Virus record (IMG/VR): IMGVR_UViG_3300023179_000053
Span: 1 to 64,000 of that record
DNA: 64,000 nucleotides
Source of the DNA: a virus
Strand: one strand, 5' to 3'
The notes under the pieces are model-generated. The model did not search any database. It was not told the DNA's origin and worked only from the letters and a program-made list of their open reading frames with translations. Below are positions 44,356 to 52,115 of the stretch, one piece after another. Numbering within the stretch: position 1 is the first letter of the stretch; each line of letters opens with the position of its first letter. The position numbers and the translations under genes are program-made.

Positions 44356-44736
44356 TTAATAACCCCATTTCTTCATAGATTCTTCTAATGGATCAAATAC
44401 ATATATCCAAGCTTTATCCATTTTTTTAATTTGTGATAACTCAAATTCATTCCCATAAATGGTGTTATTGACAATAAGAGTTGGTAATTCATTTGGCTCT
44501 ACTGTCAATAAGAAATCTATTGCTTTTTGAATAAGATATTTTCCATCAGCAACGATTTGAATAACTCTATCGCCTTCATAAGAAAGAAGATACATATTAA
44601 ACATATAATATGCACTAAACATTTCTTTATTTGCTACTGCACGATCTTTTTCTTTCCAAGAAGTAATTAATACATCTTTGTAAAGAGAAGTGTTTTTATC
44701 AAACACAATTCGGTATTTATCGACTGGCGGGTACAT
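44356..44736 (-). CDS. hypothetical protein
   Basis: A 126-residue protein starting MYPPVDKYRIVFDKNTSLYKDVLITSW; strands and helices alternate (GDRVIQIVADGKYLIQKAIDFLL). Ends overlapping neighbours. Function unknown. Confidence 0.5.
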   Translation of the reverse strand: MYPPVDKYRIVFDKNTSLYKDVLITSWKEKDRAVANKEMFSAYYMFNMYLLSYEGDRVIQIVADGKYLIQKAIDFLLTVEPNELPTLIVNNTIYGNEFELSQIKKMDKAWIYVFDPLEESMKKWGY

Positions 44737-44981
44737 TATATTGTCTCCTCTGTTTTGAATTCCAATGTTTTGTGATATTTGATAATGCCTTCTTCAAGAA
44801 GCAGTTTTATACATTTATCGCAAATACAAGCTTTGTGAATGTCCATATCAAAGGCACTGCCATAGTCGCCAGAAATAAAGATTTCACAACCTGCTTCTAA
44901 ATTTGTGTATTCCTTATCTTCCCAAACATAAGGAATGCTTTGTCTACAAGTTATGCAATACTGCTTTGGTTTGTTTGTCAT
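44736..44981 (-). CDS. small zinc-finger-like protein
   Basis: An 81-residue protein with CITCRQS near the start and HKACICDKCIKLL near residues 49-61, giving two CxxC pairs plus extra Cys and His. Beta-rich between. Probably zinc-binding and nucleic-acid or protein interacting. Confidence 0.6.
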   Translation of the reverse strand: MTNKPKQYCITCRQSIPYVWEDKEYTNLEAGCEIFISGDYGSAFDMDIHKACICDKCIKLLLEEGIIKYHKTLEFKTEETI

Positions 44982-45217
44982 TGTAAATCTTCTCTTTCTT
45001 GTAGTAAATCGCCTCTTGTATTTAATGTAACTAATTCTGTCTTTTTAATCCAGAAATAATTTGATTTATGCAATAACGCCGGAGTGTAAATCTTTCTAAA
45101 TTCACGCTCTGTTTTGTCAATTCCTTGTTTATAGCAATCATCTGCTAAACAATAGTCATAGCCTGCTTCTTTTCTTTCATCAATGTATTCTTGTTTACAA
45201 TAAACGCAAATAGCCAT
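44978..45217 (-). CDS. small zinc-finger-like protein
   Basis: A 79-residue protein with AICVYCKQEYIDERKEAGYDYCLADDCYKQG: Cys at 4, 7, 23 and 28 form a likely zinc ribbon. Followed by a basic stretch. Overlaps the 44736 gene by 4 nt, so two zinc-finger genes are neighbours. Confidence 0.6.
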   Translation of the reverse strand: MAICVYCKQEYIDERKEAGYDYCLADDCYKQGIDKTEREFRKIYTPALLHKSNYFWIKKTELVTLNTRGDLLQEREDLQ

Positions 45218-45227
45218 TTTTGCCCTT

Positions 45228-45479
45228 TCAGCACTCTTCTCTTAGGTTTTCTTCATCTCTTATTGTAAAGATGTTCTCTAAGAATAAATCAACATCTTTT
45301 GATGTAGATTTTTTAACTTGATCATTATCTACATACCAACCAGTCAATGTGTTGTTTACTTCATAAATATAACAACAATCTGGATTTTCTTGAGCATAAC
45401 TATCAAAGTATGCCAATTCATAATACATATTGTCATTATAATCTGGATACCATCTAACTAAATCACCTTTTTTAAACAT
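45228..45479 (-). CDS. small hypothetical protein (SH3-like start)
   Basis: An 83-residue protein, MFKKGDLVRWYPDYNDNMYYELAYFDSY..., with the KKGDLVRW start common in small SH3-like barrels and a helical acidic end. Function unknown. Confidence 0.5.
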   Translation of the reverse strand: MFKKGDLVRWYPDYNDNMYYELAYFDSYAQENPDCCYIYEVNNTLTGWYVDNDQVKKSTSKDVDLFLENIFTIRDEENLREEC

Positions 45480-45666
45480 CTGTTTCCTCTTTCATAAGCA
45501 GTTGACAAATTTTATTTATCTTGTCAAGATTTTTGTGATTTGGATTATTTATGCCGGCATTTTTTATTAGCCAACGGAAATCTTTTTGTCTTTGAATAGG
45601 GATATTCATAGTTCTAGTTAGATTTTCAAGTTCATTTAGAAGTTGATTTCTTACTAGTTTATCCAT
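45472..45666 (-). CDS. small helical protein
   Basis: A 64-residue protein (VRNQLLNELENLTRTMNIPIQRQ, FRWLIKNAGINNPNHKNLDKINKICQLL), likely a small DNA-binding or adaptor bundle; overlaps both neighbours by a few nt. No family recognised. Confidence 0.5.
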   Translation of the reverse strand: MDKLVRNQLLNELENLTRTMNIPIQRQKDFRWLIKNAGINNPNHKNLDKINKICQLLMKEETDV

Positions 45667-46175
45667 TATTCTAGACCTTTAGCTTTCCGCACTTCTTTGA
45701 TTTGTGCTCTAAATTCTTCTAGTTCTTTTTGCTTTTGTTCTGGTGTAGTTGGTCTTTTATTACCATAACGCAACCACATTAGATGTTCTAATTTCTTTGC
45801 TTTATTGTTTTTGTCTTCTGCTTCTTTGGTTTCTAATTCAATAATGTAGTTTTTGATATAAGCAATGTTATCTTGATTGCTTTCTTCAATTTGACCATCA
45901 ATGAGAACATTGATTTCTGATTGTAATAGACCAAGAACAAGTTTGAGTTGATTTATTTGATTGAGTCTGAGAAACAGGCGTTCTTCACCTAAATCAATAC
46001 TTACATCTTTGCGATAGTTAGTAATAACTTTTACTCGCAACAATGAAGTAATAAATGAAATTTCTTCTGGAGTATCGTATGTTACACATTGTACATCAAA
46101 GTGTAACTTTGGCTTTGGCTTTGCTTTTCTACGAGCAAGTGTGTGTTCAATTTCTTTGAGGCTGACTTTTGCCAT
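45666..46175 (-). CDS. early operon protein with cassette-like N-terminus
   Basis: 169 residues from the ATG at 46175 (AAAGGT upstream; the longer frame lacks a signal). Its start MAKVSLKEIEHTLARR resembles MAKVSLSAIQSQLVKR of array cassette 10 (same spacing of Lys, Leu, Ile, Leu and Arg). The rest is helical and charged with many Lys. Function unknown; the resemblance may be chance. Confidence 0.58.
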   Translation of the reverse strand: MAKVSLKEIEHTLARRKAKPKPKLHFDVQCVTYDTPEEISFITSLLRVKVITNYRKDVSIDLGEERLFLRLNQINQLKLVLGLLQSEINVLIDGQIEESNQDNIAYIKNYIIELETKEAEDKNNKAKKLEHLMWLRYGNKRPTTPEQKQKELEEFRAQIKEVRKAKGLE

Positions 46176-46188
46176 TGTTGTTACCTTT

Positions 46189-46611
46189 CTATTTGCCTTT
46201 CTTCTTAGATGTGTAATAATCAAATTGTGATGGGTGAATAAATGCTGAACCATCTAATAGTTTAGCCTTACGCTTTTGCTTTGGCTTTACCCAGCTTTGT
46301 GCGTAATCAGAGCCTTGTGGATAAACAACTTCTATACCTTTGGCTTTGAGTTCAATAAGTCGCATAATGTACAATAACTCTTGGCATTCAAATTCATAGC
46401 CTTTATCAGTTATTGCGTAAGTGATTTCATCTCTTTGTATGGTTACAGATTTGAAATGAGTAATAGCACCGTATTCAGTTGTGCCGAACGATAGTTCTGT
46501 GCCAATCAGTTTACGATAGACTTTGAGAAACTCTAAGTCTATAGATACACTACGCAGTGCGTATGCCAATGCGTCAGTGTATGACTTTTTGTAATCGGAT
46601 AGGTTGGTCAT
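46189..46611 (-). CDS. first gene of the early block, hypothetical
   Basis: 140 residues from the ATG at 46611 (AAAGGTGAT upstream); the longer frame would read through the promoter region. Helical acidic first half (SVSIDLEFLKVYRKLIG), beta middle (FKSVTIQRDEITYAITDKG) and basic C-terminus (KPKQKRKAKLLDG, YYTSKKKGK). As first gene behind the promoter at 46.7 kb it should be among the earliest expressed. Confidence 0.6.
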   Translation of the reverse strand: MTNLSDYKKSYTDALAYALRSVSIDLEFLKVYRKLIGTELSFGTTEYGAITHFKSVTIQRDEITYAITDKGYEFECQELLYIMRLIELKAKGIEVVYPQGSDYAQSWVKPKQKRKAKLLDGSAFIHPSQFDYYTSKKKGK

Positions 46612-46688
46612 TAGTATCACCTTTCTTTGGTTTATTTGATACTTTATTTTATAGTTTATTACGGGGTATGGTCGGGGGTCTGGCAGAC

Positions 46689-46717
46689 ATTGTATCGTAT
46701 AGATAAAAAAACAACAA
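46689..46717 (-). promoter_or_regulatory. candidate early promoter TTGTTG-N17-TACAAT
   Basis: On the minus strand TTGTTG is followed after exactly 17 nt by TACAAT. It lies 78 nt before the first start codon of the small-gene block, with a leader carrying a good ribosome site, unlike the leaderless promoters elsewhere. Confidence 0.5.
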
Positions 46718-46898
46718 CCTACAGCAAAAGAAACATTTGAAATTCTTTTTTTTGCGCATTGAAACGCACAACAGGCGCATAGCAATTGATCGGGAAATTG
46801 ATCGATAGAATGATCTGCCTTATTGATAAAGGCTATATTATAGCGCTACAGATCGAGTATATTAAATAATTTATTGCGGGAACGGGTATGAACTAAAT

Positions 46899-46941
46899 AA
46901 AGCCTAACTTTAATGCACGCTTTCCACGCATTAAAGGCTTT
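46899..46941 (-). terminator. bulged hairpin after the 47062 gene
   Basis: AAAGCC and TTTAATGC pair with GCATTAAAGGCTTT across an 11-nt loop. The minus side is followed by a moderately T-rich stretch, so it probably ends the replication-side transcript. Confidence 0.5.
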
Positions 46942-47061
46942 ATGAAAGAATATAATAATTGAACTACCCGCATTCTTTTCTTTATTTCTAGAAATTTTAG
47001 TATGTATTTTTCAAGGTCTCGAGGTTTTGAGAAAAAATCCATTTCCCAAACTGATTTCAAA

Positions 47062-47880
47062 TTATTCGACTAGCTTTGCGTGCTTCTCTATAAAAGACAT
47101 CATAGTTCCTTTATATTTCATTCTGCCTAAATGAGTTAGTTCTATTGATGGCTCAACCCATATTTTGCCACCCATATTTTGCCAATATCTACAGAAACCA
47201 TAATCTTCAGATAAGAATCTTTTCATATGAGGATCAATGTAAGAATTAAAGAATGCGTATGTCCATTTCTTTTCCTCTTCATTTAAAGATCCGGTATCGT
47301 CATTATACTTAAGCTCTGGGTATTTTTCAATCATTTTCAGTATGGCTTCTTTTTTAATTAACATAAAGCCAGTGCCGGCATCAAATATTTCTAATGCACC
47401 ATTGCTTACATTAATGGTTCTATTATCAGCATCTCTGACAGGATTTACAACAAATCTAACACTGTTGTCTAATAATTCATCATTCGCCATTCCGGCTTTT
47501 ACATTTTCCTCAACACGTTTCCAATCAATCTGTTTAATAGGGTATGCAGCAGTCATTACTTCTTTTTCATGATATAGAAGTTTAATAATACTCTCCGGCT
47601 CCCAGGCTATGTCTGCATCAATAAACATAAGATGGGTAGCTTTTTCAAATCCCATAAATTTTGCTATAACGCTATTTCTAGCTCTATTAATCAAGCTGTC
47701 AGTTATAGTACACAATCCAAATTTTATTCCGTGATCTCGAAAATACATCATTGTTTTAATCAATGATAAAACTGTTGGTTCAGATATTTGTTGATCATAA
47801 CAAGGTATTGCGAATAATACATTCCAATTGTCTGTTTGTTCTTTACTAATTGTGATTTGCTGTGTCTCAAATAATGGCAT
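47062..47880 (-). CDS. GT-A type glycosyltransferase (Anp1/GT2-like)
   Basis: A 272-residue enzyme. VLFAIPCYDQQISEPTVLSL near residues 21-40 and NRARNSVIAKFMG near 65-77 precede HLMFIDADIAWEPESIIKLLYH near 84-105, where DAD is the DXD nucleotide-sugar metal motif. GTGFMLIKKEA is also typical. One of three glycosyltransferases in the window. The ATG has no ribosome site and follows TATAAT by six nt. Confidence 0.82.
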   Translation of the reverse strand: MPLFETQQITISKEQTDNWNVLFAIPCYDQQISEPTVLSLIKTMMYFRDHGIKFGLCTITDSLINRARNSVIAKFMGFEKATHLMFIDADIAWEPESIIKLLYHEKEVMTAAYPIKQIDWKRVEENVKAGMANDELLDNSVRFVVNPVRDADNRTINVSNGALEIFDAGTGFMLIKKEAILKMIEKYPELKYNDDTGSLNEEEKKWTYAFFNSYIDPHMKRFLSEDYGFCRYWQNMGGKIWVEPSIELTHLGRMKYKGTMMSFIEKHAKLVE

Positions 47881-47886
47881 ATCAAT

Positions 47887-47892
47887 ATTATA
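47887..47892 (-). promoter_or_regulatory. -10 box TATAAT, leaderless start
   Basis: TATAAT on the minus strand ends six nt before the ATG at 47880 and follows the upstream gene's terminator T-run by 2 nt, so transcription restarts immediately after termination. Confidence 0.62.
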
Positions 47893-47894
47893 CT

Positions 47895-47921
47895 AAAAAA
47901 AAAGTGGGGCTTTCGCCCCAC
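47895..47921 (-). terminator. intrinsic terminator of the 47956 gene
   Basis: 7-bp stem GTGGGGC/GCCCCAC with four-nt loop followed on the minus strand by nine T. Confidence 0.88.
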
Positions 47922-47955
47922 CCGAAAAAATTATTATTTTTTTTCTAGAAATTAA

Positions 47956-48297
47956 TTATGCTTTGACCGGAGCCTTAACATTCTTAACATCTTTTGCCTT
48001 TACTGACGTATTCTTAACGATAGTAACTTCAACATCATTCTTTGAAGGAACTCTGAAATAAAGCGTTTCATTGTTCTTATCAAAGTGAATTTGAACTTGC
48101 AGGTTTAATTTCTTAGCCTGTGCTCTAATTCTCTGTTGCATTGAGTTATATCGTTTTCCAGACTGAACGCCGGTAATACTGTATGCCTTACCGTTTTCAG
48201 ATGACATCACTAATGTATCGATTATTTGCTGTAATTCAGCAGATGTTCGACCACCTCGTGAAATAACTGGGAAATTATTAGCTTCATTGATTTGCAT
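47956..48297 (-). CDS. small basic, probably DNA-binding protein
   Basis: A 113-residue protein: AELQQIIDTLVMSSENGKAY helix, GKRYNSMQQRIRAQAKKLNL basic helix, LQVQIHFDKNNETLYFRV strands, and a Lys/Ala/Val-rich tail. The helix-rich basic centre with beta wing suits a nucleic-acid-binding protein. It has its own terminator and sits downstream of a TCGTCAC/GTGACGA palindrome. Not assigned to a family. Confidence 0.55.
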   Translation of the reverse strand: MQINEANNFPVISRGGRTSAELQQIIDTLVMSSENGKAYSITGVQSGKRYNSMQQRIRAQAKKLNLQVQIHFDKNNETLYFRVPSKNDVEVTIVKNTSVKAKDVKNVKAPVKA

Positions 48298-48326
48298 TTT
48301 ATGCTCCTATTTACTGTATGTTTTTA

Positions 48327-48341
48327 TCGTCACCGTGACGA
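48327..48341. promoter_or_regulatory. TCGTCAC-C-GTGACGA palindrome
   Basis: A perfect 7-bp dyad with a one-base centre, 30 nt before the ATG at 48297. Because the loop is too tight for a hairpin it is more likely a protein-binding operator. Confidence 0.5.
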
Positions 48342-48385
48342 CAGGGCAAATGGTAGCAGATTTATCAAAGACTATACCTCGTTCG

Positions 48386-48562
48386 CTAAACTTCTTTCAA
48401 AGAGTTTTTTTCCTGTTTCTGATTAACGAATTTAACAAGTGTATTTACTTGTGCAGTAAGCACTGCATTTTGAGCTATCAAATCTGCAACTTTATCTGTA
48501 AGAATTGCTATGACTTCTGATGCTTCAACCTGTATATCTTTTGCTATATTGATTCTATCCAC
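48386..48562 (-). CDS. 58-residue coiled-coil protein downstream of terL
   Basis: GTG start at 48562 with AGGAGGTGGGAAA directly upstream, inside the last codons of terL. The product, INIAKDIQVEASEVIAILTDK then VADLIAQNAVLTAQVNTLVKFVNQKQ, is a clear leucine-zipper-like coiled coil. Too short for automatic calling. Role unknown; could be a small terminase or holin accessory. Confidence 0.6.
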   Translation of the reverse strand: MDRINIAKDIQVEASEVIAILTDKVADLIAQNAVLTAQVNTLVKFVNQKQEKNSLKEV

Positions 48563-50283
48563 TTTCCCACCTCCTGACTTGGTATACTAATTTCTTTATA
48601 TCCGGGTGTGAACTGTCTCAAATTATGATTATACACGCTTACAGTACCAAAATCTTCTAAATCTTCTTCAATCTCTGACTGCATTGAAAAGTCTAATACT
48701 TCAATTTCTACTTCTTGCTCTACCGCAATATTTTCTACACAATTGAATACAGATCCGGCTAGAGCATCAGCCATATCTTTTGAACCGCCAGACGGGTGAT
48801 CAATTTTATTATTACTAAACAATCTAAGCTTTAATAGCTCTTCGTTAACTAATATTTCATTCCAGTATCCTCTTAATCTTGTATCATATATAGCAGTCAT
48901 TAATGTGTCATAATCACTCTTCTTTACGCTATGAAAGTCAGATGCGATTCCTTGTGCTCTCAAACTCTGAATCATTTCAATAGATTGCCATCTATCAAAT
49001 GTAACTTTAGCTACATCAAACTTTCTACATAAATCGACTATCATTTGTCTAACAGAAGCAAAGTTAATTTCTTGACCGGGCGCTGCTTGCCAAGAATGTA
49101 AAAGATCTACATTTATTACCGGCAGTTTTTCTATACCCATAGAAGTTTTAACTTCTTTAAATCCTGCACAATGAGTCATACATAATGCAGATCTATCTCT
49201 TTTAAATCCTAGATCTACGTGTATAAATCTTCTATGACCATCTGAATTATTAAACCATTTATGATATCTTCCATCTTCATCTTCCGGATTGTCTGCATAC
49301 ATAAAAGCTTTTCTAACTAAATCTTCATCTCTAAAATATGCGTCTTCCATTGTTGGTGGTTCACATTCAAATCTTGATGCAGCCTCTATAGGATTTCTTA
49401 TGTATTCTGACTCTAAGTCCGATCTTTTAATTGTTGGGTTTACTTCCCAAGTAGCAGCTTTAATAAACCATGTTTTAGGTTCGCTTTTTTCTTTTGCCCC
49501 AAAATATCTTTGTTGAATAAAGTCACCCTTGTATCTTGGGAACGATAGTAAAATTACTTTACCTACTTCTGGGAATCTAGACATCACAGATAATTTACTC
49601 ATGTTATATATTGCAGAAGCTGAGCCTTTAGCTCTCGTATCACCTTTCAATTCCATATCTGTTTTAAAAGCAGAAATTTCGTCTAACACTATTGTTAATA
49701 CTTCATAACCTTCCCAACCTTCACTTTCAGAGTGACCGGAGAATAATCTTACTGGTCTAGAAAAGAAAAATATTTCTGAAACTCTAGGTTCAAATCCAAC
49801 GCTATTAAAATACGGAGAGCCAAGCAATAGATTTTTTAGAGGTTCAAAGAAAACTCTTTGAGCTTGCTGTGCGTTTACGGCAAGATTTAATAGGTCAACG
49901 TATACACCATTCGCTTTACCGTAATAACTGAGAGGATCGCGCAAACAATGTAGCAAATATGCCGTGTATGCAATTGAAATTCTGCTACAATGGTCCTTCC
50001 CAGAACCTTTTCCTAACATACAAATTATTTCATTATCTGTATATTTTTTATAGTATTCGAGACCATCATGCTCACCCATAAGCTTTTGCAAAGTAGGAAG
50101 TTTAAAGATTTGCGTACTATGTTTGACTATTTCAAGTTGTATATCAGACAATGGCGGGAGACCAAGATATTTCTTTTCTTGTACAAATGTTTCAATACTT
50201 ACCGGTTGTTCCATCAATTCATCTTGCCTAAGCAATCTATCAAAATCTGCAAATTCCAAATTTATTCCAAGATACTCAGACAT
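48544..50283 (-). CDS. terL: terminase large subunit
   Basis: A 579-residue packaging motor and nuclease. CMLGKGSGKDHCSR near residues 88-101 is the Walker A loop, VLTIVLDEISAF near 195-206 the Walker B and catalytic Glu. The nuclease domain shows RFIHVDLGFKRDRSALCMTHC near 355-375 with its catalytic Asp and RLRGYWNEILVNEEL later; PSGGSKDMADALAGSV near the end carries the last metal-binding Asp. It follows TerS across four 33-bp repeats. Confidence 0.9.
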   Translation of the reverse strand: MSEYLGINLEFADFDRLLRQDELMEQPVSIETFVQEKKYLGLPPLSDIQLEIVKHSTQIFKLPTLQKLMGEHDGLEYYKKYTDNEIICMLGKGSGKDHCSRISIAYTAYLLHCLRDPLSYYGKANGVYVDLLNLAVNAQQAQRVFFEPLKNLLLGSPYFNSVGFEPRVSEIFFFSRPVRLFSGHSESEGWEGYEVLTIVLDEISAFKTDMELKGDTRAKGSASAIYNMSKLSVMSRFPEVGKVILLSFPRYKGDFIQQRYFGAKEKSEPKTWFIKAATWEVNPTIKRSDLESEYIRNPIEAASRFECEPPTMEDAYFRDEDLVRKAFMYADNPEDEDGRYHKWFNNSDGHRRFIHVDLGFKRDRSALCMTHCAGFKEVKTSMGIEKLPVINVDLLHSWQAAPGQEINFASVRQMIVDLCRKFDVAKVTFDRWQSIEMIQSLRAQGIASDFHSVKKSDYDTLMTAIYDTRLRGYWNEILVNEELLKLRLFSNNKIDHPSGGSKDMADALAGSVFNCVENIAVEQEVEIEVLDFSMQSEIEEDLEDFGTVSVYNHNLRQFTPGYKEISIPSQEVGKWIESI

Positions 50284-50303
50284 ATTTATTTCCTTGAATA
50301 TGA

Positions 50304-50447
50304 CATAAAGGCATCAAAACCCGTTCTCAAATTCTGGCAATTAACCATAAAGGGTCCAAAACCGGTTCTCAAATTCTGGGCATAAAGGCTCGAAAATGAG
50401 TTCTCAAATTCTGACATAAAGGCTCCAAAACTAGTTCTCAAATTCTG
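50304..50447. repeat. four 33-bp direct repeats between terS and terL (possible packaging site)
   Basis: Copies at 50304-50336, 50346-50378, 50381-50413 and 50415-50447, each starting CATAAAGG and ending GTTCTCAAATTCTG, with spacers of 9, 2 and 1 nt. The rightmost copy covers the last codons and stop of terS. Position between the terminase genes makes them good candidates for TerS-binding pac/cos elements. Confidence 0.85.
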
Positions 50448-51039
50448 AGCCCTCCACGTCTATAACATCTTTATTATCTGTAGAGAGATCAACTCTTTCT
50501 CCGGACATAATTTCAAAAGCTATTTCTAATTCTTTGCGAACTTCTTCAGCAATTGATGGATGTTTAGAAATTACATCTCTTAAGATTTTAGATAGAATTT
50601 GATTAACATTTTCTGCTTTCTGCATTCTTGCAATATACTCTCCATCAGCTTGGTTTCCGCCAAGCAATTTATGCAACTGAGCTTTTTTTGAAGCAATTTC
50701 TCCGGCAAGTTTAATTGCTTGTATTCTTGCAGCAACCATACCATTATCTGTTGCAATATTAATCGTCTCCCAAGCTTCCTTGCTTAATTGATCAAATTCT
50801 TGTAAAGCTTTTATTGTATTAAACTGCACTCTTTCTAAAAAATAAGGATCTTGCTCAACAGTTTTATTTAATATTGTTTTATATTCATCAATATAATCTT
50901 TTACTTCATTAACTTTTAACGTCATAAGTGCAGCAATCTCTCTATTGCTGTAACCTTTTACATGCAACAATCCAACTTGCTCTACATCTTTAATTTTATC
51001 TATTAAGCTTTTTTCTCTAGATGGTTCGATATTTGACAT
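50431..51039 (-). CDS. terS: terminase small subunit
   Basis: A 202-residue protein. Residues about 15-55 (LIDKIKDVEQVGLLHVKGYSN, REIAALMTLKVNEVKDYIDEY) form an HTH for DNA recognition, and the middle is a coiled oligomerisation region. Its acidic C-terminus ends GSEFEN, encoded by the first copy of the 33-bp repeat. Immediately upstream of terL as usual. AAGGAAAGGTT precedes the ATG. Confidence 0.8.
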   Translation of the reverse strand: MSNIEPSREKSLIDKIKDVEQVGLLHVKGYSNREIAALMTLKVNEVKDYIDEYKTILNKTVEQDPYFLERVQFNTIKALQEFDQLSKEAWETINIATDNGMVAARIQAIKLAGEIASKKAQLHKLLGGNQADGEYIARMQKAENVNQILSKILRDVISKHPSIAEEVRKELEIAFEIMSGERVDLSTDNKDVIDVEGSEFEN

Positions 51040-52115
51040 AACCTTTCCTTATATTCAAGACTTACTTTTTCCCAAGTTAAATTTTTATTGACGTATTTAG
51101 CGCCTTCAAAAGTATGAAATGCAACTTCATTATAATTTTTTACTACATATAACATTTTATCACATAAATCATCAAAATCTGGTTCAGCCCACTCTCCACA
51201 CCCTTCATATATGCCACTCATATTAGTAGTGCCCCATTTAAAATTTAAAGGAACTGAAAGATGTGCAAATTCTGTACACGCAGTTGCATTGGTGCATATT
51301 GTAGGTACACCTAAGGCTATACCTTGAACCGGCAACAACCCCCAGCCTTCTCCGCTAGTTGGGTAAAGAACACAATCAGATCTTTTGTATATAGATGCCA
51401 ACTCATGCTCGCTAACTTGCCAATCAATAACCTCTATTCTTGGATGTTGAAAAATTGCCGCCAGTATTTCCCCTGATTCATTGTAAATTCTTGCATCTGG
51501 CGGTCCATTTGATTTATATATAAGCTTAAATCTTTCATCGTGCCCAAACAGTTTTAAAAAAGCATTGACTGAGATTTGAGAGTTTTTCCTAGTTGATGGC
51601 GAACCAATACACAGAAAAGTAAATTGACCATTAGGGAAATCTCTTGGCTTATCTGGTAGAGTATAGATTTGATCGTTTATCCCTAATTTAAAATCATACA
51701 CTGGTATTTGCACACCGGAGTTTATAAACACATCCCTAGCCCACCTGGATGTTGTCCATAACTCATCTGCGCTATTGATTGGATCTAGCCAGTGATGGGG
51801 TATCTTAGATGTTTCCCAATAAGTAAAACAAATATTGTAATTATTTTTTTTAATAAAAGTAATTGGAAGAGCATTATGAATATGAACATTAAATTTATTA
51901 TTTATTTCTTTATCAGACATGCATATTTCTTGAATTATATTAACACCAAAACTATTTAAATTTTGATTTAATTCACTTTGTGGATTCCAATTAAAATGTT
52001 GATTATAATCACTAATTAAAAAATATTTTTTTAAATATTTTTTTAAATAATTTGCTGTATCAGAATAGCCTTCTGATTTATTTGGTATTATTGATGTTGT
52101 CCACTGTATCTTCAT
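51003..52115 (-). CDS. glycosyltransferase, GT4 (group 1) type
   Basis: From the ATG at 52115, 370 residues. TYWETSKIPHHWLDPINSADEL near 115-136, CIGSPSTRKNSQISVNAFLKLF near 170-191 and SGEGWGLLPVQGIALGVPTIC near 250-270 give the GT4 fold, with the EX7E-like nucleotide-sugar motif altered (Gln in place of the second Glu). Same superfamily as the 8997 gene; both sit next to packaging or structural genes. Acceptor unknown. Confidence 0.8.
   Translation of the reverse strand: MKIQWTTSIIPNKSEGYSDTANYLKKYLKKYFLISDYNQHFNWNPQSELNQNLNSFGVNIIQEICMSDKEINNKFNVHIHNALPITFIKKNNYNICFTYWETSKIPHHWLDPINSADELWTTSRWARDVFINSGVQIPVYDFKLGINDQIYTLPDKPRDFPNGQFTFLCIGSPSTRKNSQISVNAFLKLFGHDERFKLIYKSNGPPDARIYNESGEILAAIFQHPRIEVIDWQVSEHELASIYKRSDCVLYPTSGEGWGLLPVQGIALGVPTICTNATACTEFAHLSVPLNFKWGTTNMSGIYEGCGEWAEPDFDDLCDKMLYVVKNYNEVAFHTFEGAKYVNKNLTWEKVSLEYKERLCQISNHLEKKA

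Larger units (their letters stand above)
46612..47061. other. non-coding regulatory region between operons
   Basis: A 450-nt gap without a gene. It holds the early promoter, two TTGATCG repeats near 46795, and a nested dyad (46875-46972) centred on a 14-pair hairpin with a 4-nt bulge (46899-46941, AAAGCC/GGCTTT outer and TTTAATGC inner). Confidence 0.55.

Noticed and set aside
46612-46785. 58-residue N-terminal extension of the 46189 gene
   Set aside because: It is Cys-rich, lies over the promoter and has no ribosome site; the ATG at 46611 has one.
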